Source: Halohasta litchfieldiae (GTDB lineage: Archaea > Halobacteriota > Halobacteria > Halobacteriales > Haloferacaceae). Taken from it: a DNA stretch of 64,000 bases. Each line of letters begins with the position of its first letter. Position 1 is the first letter of the stretch. Made by a program: the position numbers and the translations under genes. Under the pieces are notes generated by a model that was given only the letters and a program-made list of their open reading frames with translations, was not told where the DNA came from and ran no database searches. Location: assembly GCF_002788215.1 (NCBI RefSeq), contig NZ_CP024845.1:2976001-3040000 (forward strand). Direction: 5' to 3'. Below are positions 8,827 to 17,726 of the stretch, in pieces.

Positions 8827-10014
8827 ATGACAGTCACGCTTCCCGGCCCAACGCTGGGCGTCGTCGGCGGCGGCCAGCTCGGGCGGATGCTCGCCGAAGC
8901 CGCCGCACCGCTCGGCGTCGAGGTAATCGTTCTCGATCCAACCCCGGAGTGTCCCGCGTCGACGGTCGCCCGCGATCAGATCGTTGGCGAGTTCGACGAT
9001 CCCGACGCCGTCAGGGAACTCGCCGCCGTTAGTGACGCCCTCACGTTCGAAATCGAGCTTGCAGATCCGGATCTCCTCGACGAGGTTGCCGAGGAGTACG
9101 ACATCCCAATTAATCCAGATCCGGGTACGCTCCGGACGATCCAAGACAAACTCGTCCAGAAGGAGGCGCTGGCCGACGCCGTGATTCCGGTGCCGGAGTT
9201 CATCGGCATCGGCGGCGAGAAAGACCTCAAACGCGTCGTCGACGAACTCGATGGCGTCATGCTCAAAGCCCGCCGCGGCGGCTACGACGGTCGAGGTAAC
9301 ACACCCGTCCAAGAGCCCGAAGATGCTGCGGCCGCCCTTGAGGAGTTGGGCGTCGACACGATGGCCGAATCGTTCGTCCCGTTCGCCCGCGAACTCTCGG
9401 TGATCGGCGTCAAGGGAGCCGACGAGGTGGCGACCTACCCCGTCACCGAGACGATCCACGAGGACGAAATCCTCCGAGCCAGCGTCTCGCCGGCCCGAAC
9501 CGACGACGGAACGCTCGCCCAAGCCCGAGAAGTTGCGACCGATGTTCTCGAATTTCTCGACGGCTGGGGCGTCTACGGGATCGAACTGTTCGAGACCGAA
9601 GACGGCGAGATTCTGGTCAACGAGATCGCTCCGCGGCCCCACAACTCCGGCCATTGGACCATCGAGGGCGCACAGACCTCACAGTTCGAGAACCACGTCC
9701 GGGCGGTTCTTGGCTGGCCGCTTGGTCCGACGGAGATTCGAGAGCCGACCGTCTCGGCCAACATTCTGGGCGACGTCGACGAACCTTCGGAGGCGACGCT
9801 GTATAATGTCGACTCAGTTCTCGACGCGCCGAACGCCCACATGCACTGGTACGGCAAAAAACAGGCTCGGCCGCTCCGCAAAATGGGCCATATTACGGTT
9901 ACCGATCCGGAGGTCGACGCCGACGAGGCCACTGAAGCCGATTTCGACGCGTTGGTCGACCGCACCGAATCGCTCCGTGATGGACTCACGTTTGTCGACG
10001 GCGACAGCGAATAG
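8827..10014 (+). CDS. purK: N5-carboxyaminoimidazole ribonucleotide synthase
   Basis: A 395-aa ATP-grasp enzyme that converts AIR, ATP and bicarbonate to N5-CAIR in purine synthesis. GVVGGGQLGRMLAEAA at residues 9-24 is the nucleotide-binding N-terminal loop, KARRGGYDGRGN is the ATP-grasp lysine/glycine loop, and NEIAPRPHNSGHWT is the C-terminal metal-binding segment. The ATG at 8827 begins 7 residues before the glycine loop; an in-frame ATG at 8788 is probably upstream noncoding. purE follows 58 bp downstream, so the two sequential enzymes are probably co-expressed. Confidence 0.96.
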   Translation: MTVTLPGPTLGVVGGGQLGRMLAEAAAPLGVEVIVLDPTPECPASTVARDQIVGEFDDPDAVRELAAVSDALTFEIELADPDLLDEVAEEYDIPINPDPGTLRTIQDKLVQKEALADAVIPVPEFIGIGGEKDLKRVVDELDGVMLKARRGGYDGRGNTPVQEPEDAAAALEELGVDTMAESFVPFARELSVIGVKGADEVATYPVTETIHEDEILRASVSPARTDDGTLAQAREVATDVLEFLDGWGVYGIELFETEDGEILVNEIAPRPHNSGHWTIEGAQTSQFENHVRAVLGWPLGPTEIREPTVSANILGDVDEPSEATLYNVDSVLDAPNAHMHWYGKKQARPLRKMGHITVTDPEVDADEATEADFDALVDRTESLRDGLTFVDGDSE

Positions 10015-10072
10015 ACCGTCGAGAACAAAACGTCGTAGGAACCGCCTACCAATTATACCATACTAATAACCA

Positions 10073-10696
10073 ATGACTACCGCACCCGAAGTCCAAGACC
10101 TGATCGACCGACTCGAAGCCGAAGCCGCAGCCGAGCACAATCCAGCCACCACACCCGACGTAGGAATCATCATGGGCTCGGATTCGGATCTCGATGTGAT
10201 GGCCGGAGCCTACGAAGCCCTCGAAGAACTCGGCTTCGCCGAACAGACCGATTTCGAGAACCCACCCGAGAGCCGGTTTACCTTCGAGAGCTACGTCGTC
10301 TCGGCCCACCGAACGCCCGAGTTAATGTACGTCTACGGCGAGACCGCCGCCGCTCGCGGAATTGATGCAATTATCGCGGGCGCGGGCGGAAAATCCGCCG
10401 ACCTGCCAAACATGACCGCCTCGATTGCCTACCCGATTCCCGTCATCGGGGTCCCAGTGCAAGAGAAGTCTGTCGACTCGGTGATCGGGATGCCGACTGG
10501 CGCACCGATTACGGCGGTCGACGCCGGGAAATCGTTCAATGCGGGACTGTCGGCTGGCCAGATTCTTTCGCGAGAACACGACGAAATTGAGGAGGCGCTG
10601 GTCGACTACCACGACTCGCTACAGGGCGGCGTCGGCGAGGTCTCGAAAGCGCTGCACGATCTGGGAATCGACGGCTTCCGCGAGCGCGAGGAGTAA
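10073..10696 (+). CDS. purE: N5-CAIR mutase (class I PurE)
   Basis: A 207-aa enzyme that rearranges N5-CAIR to CAIR, the step after PurK. MGSDSDLDVM, SAHRTPELM with the conserved serine and histidine, and GAGGKSADLPNMTAS are the class I signatures. About 35 N-terminal residues precede the usual catalytic core (bacterial PurE is about 165 aa), forming an acidic/alanine-rich extension. It follows purK in the same direction. Confidence 0.96.
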   Translation: MTTAPEVQDLIDRLEAEAAAEHNPATTPDVGIIMGSDSDLDVMAGAYEALEELGFAEQTDFENPPESRFTFESYVVSAHRTPELMYVYGETAAARGIDAIIAGAGGKSADLPNMTASIAYPIPVIGVPVQEKSVDSVIGMPTGAPITAVDAGKSFNAGLSAGQILSREHDEIEEALVDYHDSLQGGVGEVSKALHDLGIDGFREREE

Positions 10697-10730
10697 CGTA
10701 CTGGCTACCGGCGTTCAGAACGCAGTGTCG

Positions 10731-11360
10731 TCAAAATGCAGCGTCGTCGACCAGCAGTTCGCTTCGGATGTAGGATTCGAGTTCCTCCCGGAGTAGCCCG
10801 ACCGGCTCGTCGGTCCGGGTGGTTTGCTGGAGGTTGATCCCTTCGAGCGTGGCGCTGAGGAACTCCGCCGTCCGGTGAGGGTCGACCGATCTGAACACGC
10901 CCGCATCGATCCCAGTTTGGATGATTTCGGCGAGGTAGTCGACCAGATCGGCCGACATCTCGGTAAACTCCTCACGGAACGCTGGGTTCTGGATCGCCTG
11001 CGACCGCAGTTCGAGATAGGTGCCGATCCGCTCGCCGGCGTCCGGTGTTCCCTCCGGGGCGGGGTATTCGCCGAGCGAGATGGTGATATAGGCCTTCAGA
11101 TCGCCGACCGGATCACCCGCGGATTCGATCCGATAGCCACGCTCGAAGTAGTCCCGCATATATTGGACGAACGACAGCAGAATGTCGTCTTTGCCGTCGA
11201 AATGGTGGTAGAACGTCGACTTGGTGAGATCCGACTCGTCGGCGATCCGCTGGATCGAGATGCCGGGATAGCCGTGTTTCTGTAGGGCGGCAAACGTCGC
11301 CATCATAATCGCCTCGTGGGTGTCGGCCGGCTCGCCGTCGAGCGGAGCCTCGTCACTCAT
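10731..11360 (-). CDS. TetR/AcrR family transcriptional regulator
   Basis: A 209-aa repressor-type protein. The N-terminal helix-turn-helix covers about residues 16-60: GISIQRIADESDLTKSTFYHHFDGKDDILLS follows the TetR pattern (given here in part), and the C-terminal half is an all-helical ligand domain. It lies downstream of the multi-pass membrane protein on the same strand with a 198-bp gap; its own TATA-like gctatatttt sits about 25 bp upstream of the ATG, fitting a near-leaderless transcript. Target and ligand are unknown; a 14-bp palindrome upstream of the membrane gene is one candidate operator. Confidence 0.88.
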   Translation of the reverse strand: MSDEAPLDGEPADTHEAIMMATFAALQKHGYPGISIQRIADESDLTKSTFYHHFDGKDDILLSFVQYMRDYFERGYRIESAGDPVGDLKAYITISLGEYPAPEGTPDAGERIGTYLELRSQAIQNPAFREEFTEMSADLVDYLAEIIQTGIDAGVFRSVDPHRTAEFLSATLEGINLQQTTRTDEPVGLLREELESYIRSELLVDDAAF

Positions 11361-11558
11361 TGGATGCTGGTTATCGATCAGGGAAAATATAGCTTGTTAC
11401 TGGCCGAAAGAATCCTCATGCGATGTGGGCAGTTTCGGTTAGACAGTCGACTGACGGGTGTCTCACGTCGTTGAACAAGGAGTGTGGTGGCAGCCGACCA
11501 GTGGGCTGCCGGGTCGACTCGCGTGAGGTCCGCGAGCACAGCTACCGATGACTATCGA

Positions 11559-12692
11559 TTAGACCGTACCGGGGATCCAAACGCCGGTTGGAATGAGTCC
11601 AGCCACGTACAGCAGTCCGATACCGAACGACCAGAGAACGATTGCCATCGCTGGTGGATCGATGTGGGTCCGGCCGTGGGCATAGAAGATTCGCTGGGTG
11701 AGTTCACCGAGGATCGCCGCGACGAACCCGAGCCCACCGGCGATAAGCAGCCCAGCGGTGACCGAAAGCCCGGCAAGGGCTGCGTCACCGGAGGCGGTTA
11801 CCGCGAGGAAGACCGTCGACCCAGCCAGCGTGATGTGGTGGGTAACCGGGAAGTTCTCGACGCCGAGATTCAAGAACAGTAGCGAGGCGGCACTGATACC
11901 GAATCCGAGGAACGGACTCCCGGTTCGGAACGCGAGATAGCCGGAGACAAGTCCCGCGACGACACCGATTGCACCGACCTCGGCCCATTTGTACTGCTGG
12001 GGAAGCCACGGCTCGGTTGCGAGCCAGTTGTGCTGTGCCGCACCGCCGTTTTCGACTGCTCCACCGTCGGTTGCGACGTCACTACCGGTGGTCGTGTCGC
12101 TGACCGTCTCTCCGCGCTCGAACGGACCCATATCCAACAGCCCGCTGCCACTTGTTTTACCGATGAGTGCGTAGCCGAACACCGCACGGTGGACGAACGC
12201 GCTGATCACGATACTTACCGGGATCGGGTCGACAGTGATCAGGAGATTTCGAGACAGTTGTTCGATGGCGATACCGAGCATGCCGAAGACACCACCGACA
12301 GCCAGCACATCGGGTTTGTTACCGAGGGCAAAACCGATGTCCTTGGCGTTGTGGTAGTCGAAGCCCGACTCCATATAGCCCTTTTTGGCTGCGTAGGCCG
12401 CGGCTGCGGCCCCACCCGCAAAGGAGATGTGAGGGCCGAGCACGTGGCCGAAGCCGATCCCGACGAGGTCGACCGAGCCCTCGGGGGCGACGCCGACGAT
12501 GTTGGCAGCCGCACCGGCAACCACAAGCAGGCCAGTGAGCACGAATGCCGGCAGCGCACCGATGGCTGCACCGAACGCGCCGCCAGCGAACGCGCCGACC
12601 CAGATCGACGGTTCGCCGAGGACGCTCGCCACGTCGCCGAACGAGCCGCCGAACGCCTGTAGGGCGAGTTCGGGTGCGAGTTCAGCAGGCAT
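11559..12692 (-). CDS. Unrecognised multi-pass membrane protein
   Basis: A 377-aa protein with roughly nine hydrophobic segments rich in Gly and Ala, split into an N-terminal and C-terminal half by a Ser/Thr/Gly/Asp-rich loop at about residues 190-225. Small charged or polar residues sit within helices (FGHVLGPHISF, VTHHITLAG), which could be functional. I have no confident family assignment; it looks like a conserved haloarchaeal membrane protein, perhaps a channel or transporter. It may be the second cistron of a transcript starting near 12855, since a 52-aa ORF overlaps its start and an operator-like palindrome and TATA box lie further upstream. Confidence 0.7.
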   Translation of the reverse strand: MPAELAPELALQAFGGSFGDVASVLGEPSIWVGAFAGGAFGAAIGALPAFVLTGLLVVAGAAANIVGVAPEGSVDLVGIGFGHVLGPHISFAGGAAAAAYAAKKGYMESGFDYHNAKDIGFALGNKPDVLAVGGVFGMLGIAIEQLSRNLLITVDPIPVSIVISAFVHRAVFGYALIGKTSGSGLLDMGPFERGETVSDTTTGSDVATDGGAVENGGAAQHNWLATEPWLPQQYKWAEVGAIGVVAGLVSGYLAFRTGSPFLGFGISAASLLFLNLGVENFPVTHHITLAGSTVFLAVTASGDAALAGLSVTAGLLIAGGLGFVAAILGELTQRIFYAHGRTHIDPPAMAIVLWSFGIGLLYVAGLIPTGVWIPGTV

Positions 12693-12840
12693 CCACGATC
12701 ACCGCCTTCGTTCGTCGGGTGGTCGACTGGCTGCTGTCTGTCGTTGCTGTGCTGGATTCGCCGCTACCGTCGCGGAACGCACCACATCGTGGGTCAGACC
12801 CTACCGATATCGTGGCTCCGTTGACTGGATTCCGTCTCAT
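12682..12840 (-). CDS. Possible 52-aa leader ORF
   Basis: A short ORF beginning with ATG at 12840 and ending in TGA at 12682-12684, 11 nt inside the start of the membrane protein gene. The ATG is about 12-15 nt from the transcription start predicted from the TATA-like taataataaa at 12876-12886 on the minus strand. The peptide is rich in Ser, Thr and Arg and is not acidic, unlike most proteins here, so it could be a translational-coupling leader or chance. No motif is recognised. Confidence 0.3.
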   Translation of the reverse strand: MRRNPVNGATISVGSDPRCGAFRDGSGESSTATTDSSQSTTRRTKAVIVDAC

Positions 12841-12861
12841 GTATTCTCTATCCGCGTCTCG

Positions 12862-12875
12862 AACGAACGTTCGTT
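12862..12875. promoter_or_regulatory. 14-bp perfect palindrome, operator candidate
   Basis: AACGAACGTTCGTT is a perfect palindrome. On the minus strand it follows an AT-rich TATA-like element (about 12876-12886) and precedes the predicted transcription start near 12855, the usual place for a repressor site. It would control the 52-aa ORF and membrane protein, and perhaps the TetR gene downstream. TetR-family operators often have this form, but binding is inferred. Confidence 0.5.
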
Positions 12876-13096
12876 TTATTATTAATGTGTTGGTTTTTCC
12901 TGAATGAAGGTCAGTTCGGCAAAGCGCGGTCGAAACCAGCGTGTCGACAATCGAACAGTTCGCCCAGCCGTTGGCCAATTGGTGAGTTCTGCACTGGATC
13001 AGCTGTTTGGCTGACCATACCGCCCGTGGCGGCCGGTCAAAAATCAACGCTTATGAGGGGCGGGTTCAAACCTTCGGACGTTACGGAGAACCCGGA
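12876..13096. other. Promoter region between membrane protein and nuo operon
   Basis: Together with the 52-aa ORF and palindrome this forms a 404-bp stretch between the divergent genes. Besides the minus-strand TATA-like run, the right part carries ggtcaaaaatc and gcttatgag, weak candidates for the nuo promoter, and GGAG at 13085-13088, 8 nt before the nuoA ATG, a Shine-Dalgarno site implying that the nuo mRNA has a leader. I see no RNA gene here. Confidence 0.5.
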
Positions 13097-13510
13097 ATGT
13101 CATGGATAGCAATCGGGGCATTGGCGCTCGTCGGTATCGCCATCCCACTCGCGATGATGGCGGTGTCGGCGCTCCTGCGTCCAAGTGTCCCCGAACAAGG
13201 CAAGACTACAACCTACGAGAGCGGTGAGATCCCGACCGGCTCGGGGCGCGTCCAGCTTAATATTCAGTATTACATGGTCGCGCTGCTGTTCGTCGTCTTC
13301 GATATCGAGACGGTGATGATCTTCCCGTGGGCGGTCATGTACCGCAGCGCACTCGAAGCGGGCGTCCCGCTATCGCAGGCGCTGGCCCCAATGCTGCTGT
13401 TCGTTGGGATCCTCGTCATCGGTCTCGTATGGGCGTGGCGCATCGGTGCAGTCGAGTGGACACGGAGTCTGCGTGCCGCCTCGCGAAAGACAGAGAGACA
13501 GAACACATGA
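13097..13510 (+). CDS. nuoA: NADH-quinone oxidoreductase-type subunit A
   Basis: A 137-aa membrane subunit of respiratory complex I with three helices. TTTYESGEIPTGSGRVQLNIQYY is the family loop (shown in part here), followed by FVVFDIETVMIFPWA, the hallmark second helix with buried acidic residues. The ATG at 13097 gives a normal length; the frame extends to 13007 but that part is intergenic. It is the first of eleven overlapping genes; its stop overlaps the nuoB start as ATGA. Confidence 0.95.
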   Translation: MSWIAIGALALVGIAIPLAMMAVSALLRPSVPEQGKTTTYESGEIPTGSGRVQLNIQYYMVALLFVVFDIETVMIFPWAVMYRSALEAGVPLSQALAPMLLFVGILVIGLVWAWRIGAVEWTRSLRAASRKTERQNT

Positions 13511-14214
13511 GTAGCGACAACCAACAACCATTCGTCACCGACGACAGTGCGAACGTAGCAACAGACACCCGCGAGGCACGGCTTGCGGGCCAAGACGACC
13601 GATTCAACTCCCGACTGCGGGAGGCGTTCGACTCCTCGCCGTTCATCCTCACCAAGTTCGATAAGTTCATGAACTGGGTGCGTGGCTCCTCGATGTTCAT
13701 GCTCCAGTTCGGGATCGCCTGCTGCAGCATCGAGATGATGCACACCTATGCGGTCAAACACGATCTTGACCGCTTCGGTGCTGGCGTCCCGCGTGCCTCG
13801 CCGCGACAGGCTGACGTAATCATCATCCCCGGGACAATCGTCTCGAAGTTCGCCCCGCGGATGAAACGCGTCTACGACCAGATGCCGGAACCGAAGTTCG
13901 TCGTTGGGATGGGCTCCTGTACGATCTCAGGCGGTCCGTTCCAAGAGGGGTACAACGTCGTCAAAGGCGCAGAAGAGGTCATCCCGGTCGACATCCACGT
14001 CCCGGGCTGTCCGCCACGCCCTGAAGCGTTGATCTACGGCGTCGCCAAACTGCAGGAGCGAATCGCCAACGGCGAGTCCGCGCCTGTCGTGGTCAAACCC
14101 TACGAGTTAGAGCAGTTCGGCGACCTCGAACAGGACGAAATCGTCGACCAGCTCTCGAAGGAAATCGACGTCGACGATCTCGTCATGCGGTACAACTGGG
14201 CTGATTCACCATGA
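13507..14214 (+). CDS. nuoB: Complex I subunit B (N2 cluster)
   Basis: A 235-aa peripheral subunit that carries the terminal 4Fe-4S cluster N2 next to the quinone site. The cluster ligands are visible: the vicinal cysteines in GIACCSIEMM, the cysteine in GMGSCTISGG and the one in VPGCPPRPEAL. About 50 acidic N-terminal residues precede the conserved core and about 45 follow it, a usual haloarchaeal feature. It overlaps nuoA and nuoCD by 4 nt at each end. Confidence 0.97.
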   Translation: MSSDNQQPFVTDDSANVATDTREARLAGQDDRFNSRLREAFDSSPFILTKFDKFMNWVRGSSMFMLQFGIACCSIEMMHTYAVKHDLDRFGAGVPRASPRQADVIIIPGTIVSKFAPRMKRVYDQMPEPKFVVGMGSCTISGGPFQEGYNVVKGAEEVIPVDIHVPGCPPRPEALIYGVAKLQERIANGESAPVVVKPYELEQFGDLEQDEIVDQLSKEIDVDDLVMRYNWADSP

Positions 14215-15884
14215 GCATGGAATTTCCCGATACGTCAGGCGTTGCCGAACAGACGCCCGAGGAGATCGAAGCGCTGCTCGGCGATCTCGTGATCGGCCGC
14301 GACGATCACCTCAACGCCCCCGGCTTCGTCATCAAACCCGACACCGTCGTCGACACACTCAGTCGACTGCGCGACGACGCGGGCTTCGACCACCTCTCGT
14401 GTGTCACCGCCCAGGAGTACGAAGATCGGTTCGAATCGATCTACCACCTCACAAAGTTCGGTGACCGAACCCAAGAGGTCTCCATTGTCGTGCCTGCGGA
14501 CAAGGAAAACCCCGTCAGCCAGTCGGCAAACGAGGTCTTCCGCACCGCAGACTGGCACGAACGCGAAGCCTACGACCTAGTAGGCATCGAGTACGAGGAG
14601 CATCCCGACCACCGTCGCATTCTGCTCCCTGAAACGTGGCAGGGCCACCCACTCGGCATGGACTACGATCAGGACCAGCCACAGGTCGTCCCACTGCGAG
14701 AACACGCCAACCCGCTGCTCGAAGACCAGAAGGCCGAGGCCGAAAGCGACGGCGACACCGAGACGATGTTCCTCAACATCGGCCCGCACCATCCGGCGAC
14801 TCACGGTGTCCTGCACATCAAAACCGTCCTCGACGGCGAACAGGTCGTCGACCTCGAACCCGATATCGGCTACCTCCATCGCTGTGAGGAGCAGGTCTGT
14901 CAGAACAGCACCTACCGCTACCAGATCATGCCCTACCCCGACCGGTGGGACTACATCTCGGCTGGCCTGCTCAACGAGTGGGCCTACGCGCGCGCCGCGG
15001 AGGACATGGCTGATATCGAGGTGCCGGAGTACGCCCAGATCATCCGAACGATGGGCGCAGAACTGTGTCGCATGGCGGCACACTTCCTCGCACTGGGGAC
15101 GTTCGCCCTCGACATCTACGGCGACTTCACCGCCATCTTCATGTACTCGATCCGCGACCGAGAGCGTGTCCAGAACATTCTGGAAGACCTCACCGGTCAG
15201 CGGCTGATGTTCAACTACTTCCGACTCGGTGGCGTCGTCTGGGATCTGCCAGAACCCCGTGAGGAGTTCTTCGAGAACACGCGGGACTTCCTCGACGAAC
15301 TCCCGACCGCCCTCGAAGAGTACCACGACATGATCACCTCCAACGAGATCCTGCAGATGCGGACCGTTGGAACCGGCGTCCTGCCGAAAGACGTCGCCAA
15401 AAGCTACGGCGCGACCGGCCCGGTCGCCCGTGGCTCGGGGATCGACTACGACCTTCGGCGTGACGACCCATACGGCTACTACGACAAACTCGACTGGGAC
15501 GTTGCGGTCGAAGACGGCTGTGACAACTACAGTCGACTGCTCGTGCGCATGCGTGAGGTCGAAGAGTCGGCCAAGATCGTCGAACAGTGTATCGACCTGC
15601 TCGAAGAATGGCCCGAAGACGAGCGCAATATTCAGGCCAACGTTCCACGGACGATCAAGCCCGACGACGACACGGAGATCTACCGGGCTGTCGAAGGTGC
15701 GAAAGGCGAGCTCGGGATCTACATGCGTGCGGATGGCACCGAAAAGCCAGCCCGATTCAAGATCCGGAGTCCGTGTTTCTCGAACCTCCAGACACTGCCC
15801 GAGATGTCGAACGGCGAGTACGTCCCTGACGCAATCGCCAGCCTCGGTAGCCTCGACATCGTGCTCGGCGAGGTGGATCGGTAA
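14211..15884 (+). CDS. nuoCD: Fused complex I subunits C and D
   Basis: A 557-aa fusion. Residues 1 to about 175 are NuoC-like (RTADWHEREAYDLVGIEYEEHPDHRRILLPE, quoted in part), and from about 185 the NuoD part begins with LNIGPHHPATHGVLHI, the quinone-site histidine loop. PSLGSLDIVLGEVDR-like residues end the protein, as in NuoD (here ASLGSLDIVLGEVDR). Together with NuoB it forms the quinone-reducing module. Fusion of C and D occurs in various lineages and keeps the subunits in equal amounts. Confidence 0.96.
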   Translation: MSMEFPDTSGVAEQTPEEIEALLGDLVIGRDDHLNAPGFVIKPDTVVDTLSRLRDDAGFDHLSCVTAQEYEDRFESIYHLTKFGDRTQEVSIVVPADKENPVSQSANEVFRTADWHEREAYDLVGIEYEEHPDHRRILLPETWQGHPLGMDYDQDQPQVVPLREHANPLLEDQKAEAESDGDTETMFLNIGPHHPATHGVLHIKTVLDGEQVVDLEPDIGYLHRCEEQVCQNSTYRYQIMPYPDRWDYISAGLLNEWAYARAAEDMADIEVPEYAQIIRTMGAELCRMAAHFLALGTFALDIYGDFTAIFMYSIRDRERVQNILEDLTGQRLMFNYFRLGGVVWDLPEPREEFFENTRDFLDELPTALEEYHDMITSNEILQMRTVGTGVLPKDVAKSYGATGPVARGSGIDYDLRRDDPYGYYDKLDWDVAVEDGCDNYSRLLVRMREVEESAKIVEQCIDLLEEWPEDERNIQANVPRTIKPDDDTEIYRAVEGAKGELGIYMRADGTEKPARFKIRSPCFSNLQTLPEMSNGEYVPDAIASLGSLDIVLGEVDR

Positions 15885-16948
15885 TGGTGGGTCCACTACA
15901 GAGCGAAGTAGTGCTGCTCCCCGAACGGATCGCCAACCTGCTCGGATTGGGTGGCACACTCGGCGAAGTTGTCGGCGCGCTGATCGGCGCGTTCATCGTC
16001 GGCAACATCATGCTCGCGTTCACCGGCGTCGCCGGTCCGTGGGCCAAACGAAAGATTACGGCGGCGTTCACAGACCGGATCGCAGTCAACCGGATTGGGC
16101 CATTTGGCTTACTTATCATCGTCGCTGACTCGGTGCGCCTGCTCTCGAAAGAGCTGATTATCCCGGACGGCGCGGACCGACCGTCCTACGATCTCGCACC
16201 GATTATTCTGCCTGCCTCTGCACTGCTCGGCTTTTCAGTAATTCCGATGGGCAGTGGGATTCAGCTTGCAGACCCCGAGGCTGGGCTTGCACTGGTGTTC
16301 GCCTTCGCCTCAATCGCCTCCATTGCACTGATTATGGGTGGCTACGCATCGAACAACAAGTACTCGCTGATGGGCGGGCTGCGTGCGGTCGCCCAGAATA
16401 TCGCCTACGAGATTCCGCTGATCGTCACCGCGATGTCGGTCGTCGTCTTCGCTGGCTCGCTGCAGATGAGTACCATCGTCGCCGAACAGACGTCGACGCT
16501 CATCTCCCTTGGAGGGATCTCGATTCCGGCGTGGTACGCGTTCGTCAACCCGTTCGCGTTCGTGCTGTTTCTGGTGGCGAACATGGCCGAGATCGGTCGG
16601 AACCCCTTCGACATTCCGGAGGCTCCGACCGAGATCGTCGCTGGCTACCAGACCGAGTACTCCTCAGTGTATTTCGTGCTGTTCTACCTCGGGGAGTTCC
16701 TCCACGTCTTCCTCGGTGGCGCAATCATGGCGACGATCTTCCTTGGCGGACCGGCCGGGCCGGTCCTGCCGGGCTTCGTTTGGTTCGTCATCAAGATCTG
16801 GGCGTTCTTCCTGTTCACCCAGTGGTGCCGCTCGGCGCTGCCCCGCGTTCGTATCGACCAGTTGATCGAAATCGGTTGGAAAGGAATGTTGGTGCTCTCG
16901 TTCGCTAACTTGGTGCTCACGGCCATTATCGTGGGAGTGATCGCATAA
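15884..16948 (+). CDS. nuoH: Complex I membrane subunit H
   Basis: A 354-aa protein with about eight helices that forms the quinone-entry chamber. KRKITAAFTDRIAVNRIGPFGLL matches the NuoH first-loop region (Q/E-RxGPN type; quoted in part), and GRNPFDIPEAPTEIVAGYQTEYS contains the conserved acidic loop near the quinone channel. Start and stop share single-base overlaps with nuoCD and nuoI, showing a polycistronic unit. Confidence 0.96.
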   Translation: MVGPLQSEVVLLPERIANLLGLGGTLGEVVGALIGAFIVGNIMLAFTGVAGPWAKRKITAAFTDRIAVNRIGPFGLLIIVADSVRLLSKELIIPDGADRPSYDLAPIILPASALLGFSVIPMGSGIQLADPEAGLALVFAFASIASIALIMGGYASNNKYSLMGGLRAVAQNIAYEIPLIVTAMSVVVFAGSLQMSTIVAEQTSTLISLGGISIPAWYAFVNPFAFVLFLVANMAEIGRNPFDIPEAPTEIVAGYQTEYSSVYFVLFYLGEFLHVFLGGAIMATIFLGGPAGPVLPGFVWFVIKIWAFFLFTQWCRSALPRVRIDQLIEIGWKGMLVLSFANLVLTAIIVGVIA

Positions 16949-17409
16949 TGATCGGACTACTCAAAGGCATGGCAACGACGATGAAACACGCTCTCGACGG
17001 CAAGACGTTTACCGTCGAGTATCCCGAGACCGCACCCGAAGTCAGCCCGCGGTTCCGGGGTGTCCACAAGTTCAGCCAAGAGCGCTGTATCTGGTGTCGA
17101 CAGTGCGAGAACGTCTGTCCGAACGATACGATTCAGATCGTGATGGACGACCAGCGCAACGGCGAGCAGTACAACCTCCATATCGGCCAGTGCATTTATT
17201 GCCGACTCTGTGAGGAAGTCTGTCCCGTCGACGCCATTCTACTGACTCAGAACTTCGAGTTCACGGCCGACACCAAAGACGAGTTCGTCTACAACAAAGA
17301 ACAGCTCAAGAACGTGCCGTGGTACAAGGGGATCGACCCCCTCAACTCGCGCAACCCAGACCGGGGTGCGTGGATCGGCGAGGGCGACGGCGAAGTCGAC
17401 TATCAGTAG
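16948..17409 (+). CDS. nuoI: Complex I ferredoxin-like subunit I
   Basis: A 153-aa subunit with two 4Fe-4S motifs: CIWCRQCENVCP near residues 49-60 and CIYCRLCEEVCP near residues 88-99, each followed by the partner proline-containing segment. It passes electrons toward NuoB. In a complex without NuoEFG this subunit is the likely docking point for the unknown electron donor (ferredoxin or another carrier). A 50-bp gap follows before nuoJ1. Confidence 0.97.
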   Translation: MIGLLKGMATTMKHALDGKTFTVEYPETAPEVSPRFRGVHKFSQERCIWCRQCENVCPNDTIQIVMDDQRNGEQYNLHIGQCIYCRLCEEVCPVDAILLTQNFEFTADTKDEFVYNKEQLKNVPWYKGIDPLNSRNPDRGAWIGEGDGEVDYQ

Positions 17410-17459
17410 TCGAATCGTTCTCGAAATCTTCAAAGGGATACCTTAAGCATACACATACA

Positions 17460-17726
17460 ATGGTTTATGAGACAATTGCGTTCGCGCTGTTTGCCCTCAT
17501 GACAGTGGGCTTCAGCCTGGGTGTCGTCCTTGCCGATGACGTGTTTCACGCGTCGTTGCTGTTGGGCGGGGCCCTGTTGAGCGTCGCGGTACATTACGTA
17601 CTGCTGCAAGCAGAGTTCCTTGCAGCGATGCAGATCCTCGTCTACGTTGGCGGGGTTCTCATTCTGATTACGTTCGCCGTGATGCTGACGCGAACCGACA
17701 CAGAGACGGAGGTGAGTAACGTATGA
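17460..17726 (+). CDS. nuoJ1: Complex I subunit J, N-terminal half
   Basis: An 88-aa membrane protein equal to the first three helices of NuoJ: FALFALMTVGFSLGVVLADDVFHASLLLGG and the VHYVLLQAEFLAAMQILVYVGGV segment (quoted in part) containing the conserved glutamate-bearing helix. NuoJ is split into two genes here, with the second half encoded next door. The ATG at 17460 is preceded by a 50-bp gap after nuoI with a possible internal TATA-like ccttaagc. Confidence 0.92.
   Translation: MVYETIAFALFALMTVGFSLGVVLADDVFHASLLLGGALLSVAVHYVLLQAEFLAAMQILVYVGGVLILITFAVMLTRTDTETEVSNV

Noticed and set aside
13007-13096. N-terminal extension of nuoA
   Set aside because: The extra 30 residues do not belong to the NuoA family and an SD precedes the ATG at 13097.
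14577-15959. 460-aa minus-strand ORF
   Set aside because: Mirror frame of the nuoCD gene, produced by GC-rich third codon positions.
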